This document shows positions 6,826-12,855 of a DNA stretch of 21,353 bases, one piece after another; position 1 is the stretch's first letter, and each line of letters opens with the position of its first letter. A program made the position numbers and the translations under genes. Source of the stretch: an uncultured Pseudomonadota bacterium (GTDB lineage Bacteria; Pseudomonadota; Gammaproteobacteria; Burkholderiales; Eutrophovitaceae); NCBI GenBank assembly GCA_937983055.1, contig CALJLA010000081.1, positions 1 through 21,353 on the forward strand, read 5' to 3'. The notes under the pieces were generated by a model, which was not told the origin of the DNA, did no database searches, and saw only the letters and a list, made by a program, of their open reading frames with translations.

Positions 6826-8142
6826 TCAGTCATAGTCGAAGCGCTCGTAAACGATCTGCCCCGCCGGCACGCCGGCCGCTAGCAAGGCGCGCTCCACCGC
6901 CAGCATCATTCCGGTCGGTCCGCAGGCGAGGCACAGGCAGCGCCCGGGTGCCGCGCGCAAGGCGTTGGCGATGGCCGCCTGGTCGATATTGCCGGTACCG
7001 CCGTTCCAGCCTGGCGGAGGTTCCTCGACGAAGAACCGGGTCTGGAGATCGAGCTGCGCTCCGAGCGCGAGAATCTCGTCCGCATGCACCAGCAGCGCGG
7101 GGTTGCGCGCACCATAAATGAGGCCTATCGGACGGCGGTCGCGCTGTGCCGCCAGTTCGCGCAGGATTCCGATGACCGGCGCGATGCCGATGCCGCCGGC
7201 GATCAGGCAAAGCGCGTCGCCGGCACGGCCCTCGATTCTGAAGTTGCCGTGCGGTGCATCTAGATAGACCGGCGTGCCGCTGGGCAGGTCGCCGATGCAC
7301 CCCGAAAGATCGCCCCGCGCCTTGATCAACAGCCGCAGTCGCGGAAGCTCGGTGGGTGCGGAACTGATCGAAAACGGATTGTCGCGTACCGGGATGGGTT
7401 GTCCGCCGAAAGTAACCCAGGCGAACTGGCCGGCAGCGAAGCGAATGGGGCGATCGCGGGCCGGCTCAAGCAGCACCTCGTGCACGCCCGGCGCCAGCGG
7501 GTCGACACGCACCACCCGGTGGGCGCCGCGCAACAGCAGGAACGGCTTTACGCCGTAGATGAAGCCCAGCGATCCGAGTGCAACCGCGATCAGCAGCCAC
7601 CAGAAAAGCTGCAACCAGGGATGTTCGCTGTAGGTGCCCGTGCTGAAGGTGTGGTGGGCGCCGGCAAGGGCGATGCCCGCGGCGAGCAGCGCGTGGCTTG
7701 CGCGCCACAACTCGTAGCGCATCGGCAGACGCCGTCGCCAGATGCCGGCAACCACGATTATCAGGGTGAGTGCCAGCGCCAGCACGCCGCTGCGCATCTG
7801 CGGCCTGGTAATCAGCGCGGCTAGCATCGAGGAAGCGTCGGCCAGACCGTCGAGCCCGTCCGGCGCGACGATCAGCAGCGGATGGGCGACCACCAGCAGC
7901 ACCGCCGCGCGGGCGGTAAGCTGATGAAAGCGCATGGTTCGGTCGATGCCGGCTTCGCCCGACATCGCCTCGTAGCGCCCGGACGAGATGAACTGCATGA
8001 GCAGCATCGAATAGGCAACGAGGCCTGCGCCGATGCCCAGCTCGCGAAGCACGTCAGACTCCCGCGGCATCAGTGCGGCCGAGAGCCCGAGCGGCGCCAG
8101 CAGGATGGCGAGGTAAAGCACGGAAAGCACGACGGGATGCAT
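6826..8142 (-). CDS. Ferric-reductase/NADPH-oxidase-like flavocytochrome (two haems, FAD, NAD(P)H)
   Basis: This 438-aa inner-membrane protein moves electrons from NAD(P)H through FAD and two b haems across the membrane. The N-terminal ~205 residues form about six TM helices. Two helices carry the family H-x13-H signature, His73/His87 and His150/His164, which bind two stacked haems. The cytosolic half has the FAD-binding barrel (FAAGQFAWVTF 235-245; RDNPFSISS 253-261, Phe in place of the usual Tyr) and the nucleotide domain (IAGGIGIAP 314-322; CGPTGMM 407-413). I start at the ATG at 8142 because the long upstream extension is Arg/Pro-rich and runs over the next gene. It follows the DUF2322-like gene by 41 bp and is likely co-transcribed. 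The electron acceptor (Fe3+, O2 or a periplasmic partner) is not shown by sequence. Confidence 0.88.
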   Translation of the reverse strand: MHPVVLSVLYLAILLAPLGLSAALMPRESDVLRELGIGAGLVAYSMLLMQFISSGRYEAMSGEAGIDRTMRFHQLTARAAVLLVVAHPLLIVAPDGLDGLADASSMLAALITRPQMRSGVLALALTLIIVVAGIWRRRLPMRYELWRASHALLAAGIALAGAHHTFSTGTYSEHPWLQLFWWLLIAVALGSLGFIYGVKPFLLLRGAHRVVRVDPLAPGVHEVLLEPARDRPIRFAAGQFAWVTFGGQPIPVRDNPFSISSAPTELPRLRLLIKARGDLSGCIGDLPSGTPVYLDAPHGNFRIEGRAGDALCLIAGGIGIAPVIGILRELAAQRDRRPIGLIYGARNPALLVHADEILALGAQLDLQTRFFVEEPPPGWNGGTGNIDQAAIANALRAAPGRCLCLACGPTGMMLAVERALLAAGVPAGQIVYERFDYD

Positions 8143-8183
8143 GACGACGGCGGAGACTGTCCCGGCTGGGCGGCCCCGGCCCG

Positions 8184-8504
8184 CTACCTTTTCTTTGGAG
8201 TGATGCGGCTGGTAAAACGCAGGTTCTGCGCGGCGATCTCGATCAGTCGGTCGATGTTCGGGTGTTTGCCCGGATGAGCCTTTGCGTCCTCGAAATGCTC
8301 GCCGTAAAGCTCCAGTCCTTCGCGTGCCGCATCGGCGTTGATGATGCCGTATTTCTGCGCAAGGTAGTGGTAGACGGCGAGCGAACCGGACTGGCCGGGG
8401 CGGTGTTCCACCACCGCCTCGACCTGGCCGTCCGGGCGCATTAGTTCGAGCTTCTCGACATGCGACACGGGCGGGATCTTCTTGAGGTTGTCTGCGAAGG
8501 GCAT
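8184..8504 (-). CDS. DUF2322-like small protein
   Basis: This is a 106-aa soluble protein, with no signal sequence or TM segment. It shows the blocks VEKLELMRPDGQVEAVVEH, PGQSGSLAVYHYLAQKYG and HPGKHPNIDRLIEI, which I recognise as resembling the DUF2322 family of beta- and gammaproteobacteria. The function of that family is not known. It is the first gene of a probable two-gene unit with the flavocytochrome, 41 bp upstream of it. A TATAGT -10-like box lies at 8540-8545 on this strand, about 36 bp before the ATG. The family call is from memory of the pattern, the gene itself is well supported. Confidence 0.72.
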   Translation of the reverse strand: MPFADNLKKIPPVSHVEKLELMRPDGQVEAVVEHRPGQSGSLAVYHYLAQKYGIINADAAREGLELYGEHFEDAKAHPGKHPNIDRLIEIAAQNLRFTSRITPKKR

Positions 8505-8539
8505 CGCCTCGCGCTCTCGGTGTAGACTCTGGCCCTCGA

Positions 8540-8547
8540 ACTATAAC
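8540..8547. promoter_or_regulatory. Overlapping divergent -10 boxes between DUF2322-like gene and otnK
   Basis: The sequence ACTATAAC reads TATAAC on the + strand (8542-8547) and TATAGT on the - strand (8545-8540), so one AT-rich island could serve both directions. It is the only AT-rich spot in this intergenic gap. Both distances fit: 36 bp to the reverse ATG at 8504 and 54 bp to the otnK start at 8601. The -35 regions are poor on both sides. Confidence 0.3.
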
Positions 8548-8600
8548 CGATGGCGACGACGCGGTCTTGCGCGGCGCCGCGCTCCGCACGGACGCAAGCC

Positions 8601-9875
8601 ATGCCCCTGCTGCTCGGCTCGATTGCCGACGATTTCACCGGTGCCACAGACCTGGCCAACACGCTGGTCAAGGCCGGCATGCGCACGATCCAGCTGCTCG
8701 GCGTGCCGCGCCCCGAGCTCGCGGTGCCGGAGTGCGATGCCATCATCGTTGCACTGAAGTCGCGCAGCAACCCGGCCACCGAGGCCATCGCAATGTCGCT
8801 GGCGGCGCTGGACTGGCTGCGGGCGCACGGGGCGCAGCAGTACTACTTCAAGTACTGCTCAACCTTCGATTCCACCGACAAGGGCAACATCGGTCCGGTG
8901 GCGGATGCGATTCTCGACGCGCTGGGCGAAGACCTCACCGTTTTCAATCCGGCTTTTCCGACCAACAAGCGCACTGTCTACAAGGGCTATCTGTTCGTCG
9001 GGGACGAGCTGCTGTCCGAATCAGGCATGCGCCACCACCCGCTTACGCCAATGACCGATCCGTCGCTGGTTCGGGTATTGCAGCGGCAGACCGCGCATAA
9101 GGTCGGGCTGGTCCAGTATTCGACGCTGATTCGCGGTGCGCCGGCAGTACGCGAAGCGTTGGCGGCGCTGCGGCGCGAAGGCGTGCGACACGTGGTGCTC
9201 GACTCGATTACCGACGAGCATCTTCTGACGCTCGGCGAGGCCTGCGCCGAGATGAAGGTGGTCACCGGAGGCTCCGGCATGGCGATGGGCCTGCCGGCGA
9301 ATTTCGTCCGCAAGGGCGCGCTCAAGGCCGGTCAGCGTCGCGCGCTGCCGTCGGTAAAAGGGCCTGCGGCGGTGCTTTCCGGCAGCTGCTCGGTGGCGAC
9401 CCAGGGTCAGGTTGAAGATATGCGCCGGCGAGGCTTCGATGCGTTTCGCATCGATCCTCTGGCGATTGCCGGCGGACGCGATATCGGCGCCGAGGCGCTC
9501 GACTGGGCCGCGCAGAAGCTGGGCGACAAGCCCATCCTGATCTACTCCACCGCGGCGCCCGACGCCGTCGGCACGGCGCAGCAGAAGCTTGGCCGCGAGA
9601 ACGCCGGCGCGCTGGTGGAAGAGACCCTGGGCAAGATCGCGCGCGGCCTGGTGGCGGCCGGCGTCCGGCGCCTGGTGGTGGCCGGCGGCGAGACCTCGGG
9701 TGCAGTGGTCAGTGCACTGGGCGTGCAGGGCTTGCACATCGGGGCGGAAATCGATCCCGGCGTGCCCTGGACATTTTCCATCGGCGAACCTGCGCTTGCG
9801 CTCGCGCTCAAGTCGGGCAATTTCGGCACGCCGGATTTCTTCACCAAGGCCTTCGACCGCCTGACTGCGAACTGA
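8601..9875 (+). CDS. otnK: 3-oxo-tetronate kinase (four-carbon acid sugar kinase family)
   Basis: This 424-aa cytosolic kinase would phosphorylate 3-oxo-tetronate (2-dehydrotetronate) at C4 with ATP. The N-terminus carries the family hallmark IADDFTGATD (residues ~8-17), and an FKYCSTFDST block follows. The C-terminal nucleotide-binding domain has LSGSCS and VAGGETSGAVV. The length fits the OtnK/DUF1537 family. I start at the ATG at 8601 because it immediately precedes the conserved LLLGSIADDF strand; an in-frame ATG at 8550 adds 17 non-homologous residues and lies upstream of the probable transcription start. OtnC is encoded next, as in known otn clusters, but 166 bp away across a repeat element. 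The usual oxidising dehydrogenase and isomerase OtnI are not in the window. Confidence 0.88.
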   Translation: MPLLLGSIADDFTGATDLANTLVKAGMRTIQLLGVPRPELAVPECDAIIVALKSRSNPATEAIAMSLAALDWLRAHGAQQYYFKYCSTFDSTDKGNIGPVADAILDALGEDLTVFNPAFPTNKRTVYKGYLFVGDELLSESGMRHHPLTPMTDPSLVRVLQRQTAHKVGLVQYSTLIRGAPAVREALAALRREGVRHVVLDSITDEHLLTLGEACAEMKVVTGGSGMAMGLPANFVRKGALKAGQRRALPSVKGPAAVLSGSCSVATQGQVEDMRRRGFDAFRIDPLAIAGGRDIGAEALDWAAQKLGDKPILIYSTAAPDAVGTAQQKLGRENAGALVEETLGKIARGLVAAGVRRLVVAGGETSGAVVSALGVQGLHIGAEIDPGVPWTFSIGEPALALALKSGNFGTPDFFTKAFDRLTAN

Positions 9876-9881
9876 AAATCC

Positions 9882-10025
9882 AACCACCAGGGACATCCAG
9901 GGCACCAAGAAAATCTCAAGGCACAAGTCCGGGAATGAATTCTCCCGGCGCATCAATCGTGGGGCGCTATCTGCGATCGGAATCCTGCCCGCTTTTCGTG
10001 GTGTCCCTCGCGCCCTTGGCGGTTA
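9882..10025. repeat. Inverted-repeat element between otnK and otnC
   Basis: Two ~33-bp arms face each other: 9882-9914 (AACCACCAGGGACATCCAGG onwards) and the reverse complement of 9992-10025 (TAACCGCCAAGGGCGCGAGG onwards). They are similar at roughly 70% by eye, sharing AACCxCC, AGGG, CACCA and AAAA blocks with an approximate 10-11-base internal rhythm. The 77-bp centre holds a perfect small hairpin CCGGGA-8nt-TCCCGG (9929-9948). The arms resemble the dispersed GGACACxxAGGGCACxAAG-type intergenic repeats common in proteobacteria. It may be a non-autonomous REP/MITE-like element or a processed hairpin. Confidence 0.5.
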
Positions 10026-10041
10026 ATCTCTGGTTCTTGCC

Positions 10042-10677
10042 ATGAATGAATCAAAACTGAGAGAAGAAATCTGCTGGTTCGGCAAGTCGCTGTTCGACCG
10101 GGGCCTGACCGCCGGCAGTTCCGGCAACATCAGCGCACGCACCGACGATGGCAACTGGCTGATGACGCCGACCAACGCCTGTTTAGGCCGGCTCGATCCG
10201 GCCACCCTGTCGAAGATCGACGCCGGGGGCAATCAGCTCTCGGGCGACAAGGTCACGAAGGAGTCCTTTCTGCACCTGTCCATGTATGAGCGGCGGCCGG
10301 ACGCAGGCGCGGTGGTGCACCTGCATTCCACCTATTCGGTGGCGGTGTCGGTGCTGTCGGACATCGACGTCCAACAACCCATTCCGCCGATCACCGCTTA
10401 CTATGTGATGAAGATCGGCAAGCTGGCGCTGTTGCCGTATTTCGCGCCCGGCGACTTGACCCTGGCCAACGCGGTGCGCGAGGTGGCCGACAGGCACCAC
10501 GCGGTGCTGCTGGCGAATCACGGTCCGGTAGTGGCCGGAAAGAGCCTCGATTCCGCCGTGTATGCCACCGAGGAACTCGAGGAAACCGCGAAACTCTACC
10601 TGCTGCTGCGCGGCAGCCAGATGCGCGTGCTGACGCCCGCGCAGGTCGAGGCGCTGCACAAGAAGTTTCCCTCATAG
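10042..10677 (+). CDS. otnC: 3-oxo-tetronate 4-phosphate decarboxylase (class II aldolase family)
   Basis: This 211-aa zinc enzyme of the class II aldolase/adducin family would decarboxylate the OtnK product to dihydroxyacetone phosphate and CO2. Visible motifs are AGSSGNISAR (24-33, phosphate/substrate loop), TKESFLH with the acid-base Glu74, the zinc ligands His93 and His95 in VVHLHSTYS, and His160 in LLANHGPVV. Family alternatives such as L-fuculose-phosphate aldolase are close in sequence; the neighbouring otnK favours OtnC. The ATG at 10042 has no recognisable SD, and the inverted-repeat element ends 16 bp before it, so insertion of that element may have replaced the original start context. 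Confidence 0.87.
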   Translation: MNESKLREEICWFGKSLFDRGLTAGSSGNISARTDDGNWLMTPTNACLGRLDPATLSKIDAGGNQLSGDKVTKESFLHLSMYERRPDAGAVVHLHSTYSVAVSVLSDIDVQQPIPPITAYYVMKIGKLALLPYFAPGDLTLANAVREVADRHHAVLLANHGPVVAGKSLDSAVYATEELEETAKLYLLLRGSQMRVLTPAQVEALHKKFPS

Positions 10678-10739
10678 CCCTGCTTTGCGGCGCGTCGATT
10701 GACCGCCGGCGAAGGACGTACCCTGGAGAACCCGGATAC

Positions 10740-11960
10740 ATGATCAGGACATTCTTATGCGTCGTTGCCGCGACGCTGGCCTTCGCATCGGCGCTTCGCG
10801 CGGAGTCGATGCCGTCGCTCGCCGAGGCCGTTGCAGAGGGCACGCCGCAGCTTTCTTTCCGCCCGCGCTTCGAGTGGGCCGAGGACGATGCGGTGCCCGA
10901 AACCGCATACGGCCTTACCCTGCGCACGCTGGCCGGCTGGCGCACGGCGACTTATCGCGACGTCGACGCCTTCCTGCTGGTCGGAAGCAGCGTGCAGCTC
11001 ATCGACGACTTCAACGACGGCAAGAACGGCAAGACACAGTATCCGTTTTCCAATACGCCGGAGAAGACGGACTTCACCGAGGCGTACCTGCGCTGGCGGG
11101 GCATCGACGGCCTGAGCGTGGTCGCCGGCCGCCAGAAGGTGGACCTCGACCGCACCCGTTTCGTCGGACCCAACGAGTTCCGCCAGACCCAGCGCTGGTA
11201 CCAGGGCGTGTCGGCAACCATCGACCGGCTGCCGCGAACCGGAGTCTATCTGGGACATTTCCTGCGCGAGCGCGGCCCGGACACCGGGCAGCGCGATCTG
11301 CGCGTGGAAATGGCGCGGGCGGATTTCGAGTGGCGCCCGGACCATACGCTCTTGGCTTCGGCCTATCTGCACGACCAGGCCAATGCCATTGGCGGCAGCG
11401 GGTTTGCCGACAGCTCATACAAGATCCTGTCCCTGCGCGCAGATGGAGTGATCGGCCTGAACGCGCAGTTGGGCCTCACCTACACCGTCGAGCGCGGTGT
11501 CCAGCGTCCGTACCAGGATGGCGACGAACGCATTCATGCCGACTACTGGCGGTTGTCCGCTGGCGTCCGCTGGGAACGCTTTTTCGTCAGCGCCGATTAC
11601 GAACTGCTCGGCAGCAACGAAGGTGTTTACGGGTTGCAGACGCCACTTGGGCTGCTGCATCCCAGCCAGGGTTGGGCCGACAAGTTCAACCGCACTCCGG
11701 CGGAAGGGCTGCGAGATCGCTGGCTCACCGCCGGATACACCTTTGGCCGCTATGCGTTGTACGCTGAACTGCACGACTTCCGTTCCGATTACGGTGGACT
11801 GGAGTTCGGCCGCGAGCTCGACCTGCGGCTGGACTGGAACCTGCGGAAAGGGCTTCAGCTGCGTACCGAGTTCTCGCGCTTCGAGGCGGCCGACCAGACG
11901 TCGAATCCCTACACCGACGCCAGCCGGCTGTGGGTCACGCTGAGCTGGGAGGTGCGCTGA
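10740..11960 (+). CDS. Outer-membrane beta-barrel protein, alginate-export/porin-like
   Basis: This 406-aa precursor has a clear signal peptide (residues 1-21, cleavage after ALRA). The rest alternates polar and hydrophobic residues with many aromatic girdle positions, typical of an outer-membrane barrel. Segments such as LSFRPRFEWAEDD, YGLTLRTLAGW, EAYLRWRGIDGLSVVAGRQKVDLDRTRFVGPNEFRQ and repeated strand-turn-strand units match the alginate-export (AlgE-like) family pattern. It ends LWVTLSWEVR, a terminal beta strand without the usual final Phe. GGAGAA lies ~12 bases before the ATG. It follows otnC by 62 bp on the same strand and may be in one operon, hinting at uptake of sugar acids or uronates. 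Specificity cannot be read from the sequence. Confidence 0.75.
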   Translation: MIRTFLCVVAATLAFASALRAESMPSLAEAVAEGTPQLSFRPRFEWAEDDAVPETAYGLTLRTLAGWRTATYRDVDAFLLVGSSVQLIDDFNDGKNGKTQYPFSNTPEKTDFTEAYLRWRGIDGLSVVAGRQKVDLDRTRFVGPNEFRQTQRWYQGVSATIDRLPRTGVYLGHFLRERGPDTGQRDLRVEMARADFEWRPDHTLLASAYLHDQANAIGGSGFADSSYKILSLRADGVIGLNAQLGLTYTVERGVQRPYQDGDERIHADYWRLSAGVRWERFFVSADYELLGSNEGVYGLQTPLGLLHPSQGWADKFNRTPAEGLRDRWLTAGYTFGRYALYAELHDFRSDYGGLEFGRELDLRLDWNLRKGLQLRTEFSRFEAADQTSNPYTDASRLWVTLSWEVR

Positions 11961-12026
11961 GTTGCACCGGCCCGATCCCCGGCACGCGTTGACGGTGCGC
12001 GCCGCTGCGGAAGGCAGCATGCGCTG

Positions 12027-12350
12027 ATGCTCGACAACCTGCTCGTGGTGCTGCTGGTCGCGCTGGCGCTGCAGATCGTGCTGACCCGCCGATTTGCGCG
12101 TTGCCTGCAAGTGAGGGATCCCGCGCTGTTCGAGCGACTCGACCGGCCGAACGGATGGTTCTTCATGTTGCACGGCGGCCCGGGGGACGACCACCCGTTT
12201 CTGCGCTTCGTGTTACGCGACGCGGCCGAGATTCCCGAACTGAGTGTCGACGCGGTGCGTCTGCGACGCGTCTATCGTCTGGTGAGTCTGCTGTGGCTGG
12301 CCACCATTGCCTCGGCGGTCTGGCAGGTGGTGAGTCACCTGCGCAACTGA
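12027..12350 (+). CDS. UspB-like two-TM protein
   Basis: This 107-aa protein has a hydrophobic N-terminal helix (~5-20), a soluble middle containing DPALFERLDRPNGWFFMLHGGPG, and a second helix (~85-103) followed by a short tail. The layout and the DPxLxExx...GxFFxxHG block recall E. coli universal stress protein B, an inner-membrane protein of unknown mechanism linked to stationary-phase ethanol resistance. The match is partial and from memory. The ATG at 12027 follows a GGAAGGC stretch ~17 bases upstream. The gene lies 66 bp after the barrel-protein stop and may be read through from it. The next gene is convergent. Confidence 0.65.
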   Translation: MLDNLLVVLLVALALQIVLTRRFARCLQVRDPALFERLDRPNGWFFMLHGGPGDDHPFLRFVLRDAAEIPELSVDAVRLRRVYRLVSLLWLATIASAVWQVVSHLRN

Positions 12351-12377
12351 AGCGTTGGCCCGCAGTTCCTGGTCGGT

Positions 12378-12662
12378 CTAGTCGCGGCCCCCGCGGTTGG
12401 GGGTGGGCGGGCTGTTCGCCGGGCCGCCTTCAATGACATCGCTGCGGAATTCGCGCTTGATGGTCTTGAAGGTGCGTTTGCTGCCTTGCCCGACGCCTTG
12501 CCCGACCTCTTTTGCCGCCTTGCCGGCTTTCTTGCCCATCTGCCTGGCGTCCTGCTTGAAGCGCTGCAGGGCCGAAGCATCTTGGGCGGCCTCGGCGACA
12601 AAGACGGCGCCCGCCGCCAACACGGCGGCGATGGTCTCCAGCGATTTCCTACGAATAAACAT
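12378..12662 (-). CDS. Small exported Lys/Gln-rich protein, function unknown
   Basis: This 94-aa precursor has MFIRRKSLETIAAVLAAGAV forming a basic head and hydrophobic core, with likely cleavage after AEA near residue 25. The mature part is a single charged helix-rich stretch (ASALQRFKQDARQMGKKAGK and KEVGQGVGQGSKRTFKTIKR) followed by an Asn/Pro/Gly tail. KKAGKAAKEVGQGVGQG is typical of small periplasmic amphipathic-helix proteins, but I cannot name a family. GAGGTG lies 11 nt upstream of the ATG. An SD-led mini-ORF in the same frame ends in TGA 6 nt before this start, so translation could be coupled. It converges on the UspB-like gene. Confidence 0.62.
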   Translation of the reverse strand: MFIRRKSLETIAAVLAAGAVFVAEAAQDASALQRFKQDARQMGKKAGKAAKEVGQGVGQGSKRTFKTIKREFRSDVIEGGPANSPPTPNRGGRD

Positions 12663-12668
12663 CGATTG

Positions 12669-12704
12669 TCACACCTCTGCGTTAAGGCAGTCCGCCGCCA
12701 TCAC
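12669..12704 (-). other. SD-led 11-codon mini-ORF upstream of the small exported protein
   Basis: On the reverse strand a perfect GGAGG (12714-12710) sits 5 nt before GTG-ATG, opening VMAADCLNAEV and stopping at TGA (12671-12669). The stop is in the same frame as the downstream ATG at 12662 (TGA CAA TCG ATG), and the downstream SD lies inside the mini-ORF. It could be a leader peptide giving translational coupling or a chance SD. Confidence 0.35.
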
Positions 12705-12855
12705 GGATTCCTCCAAAAGCTAAAGCATAAAGCGGACCCTACAGATTGTCGGCCAGTTGCCGTTACCAACCCGGGAGGGGCCCGTCCAGGGGGTGCTGGC
12801 CGGCGCCGGGTCGGCCCCGATCTTGCTCAATCCGTGAAGAGGAAGCCGAGCAGCG

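Noticed and set aside
8143..8589. N-terminal extension of the flavocytochrome
   Set aside because: It is Arg/Pro-rich, covers the whole DUF2322-like gene in another frame and lacks family similarity.
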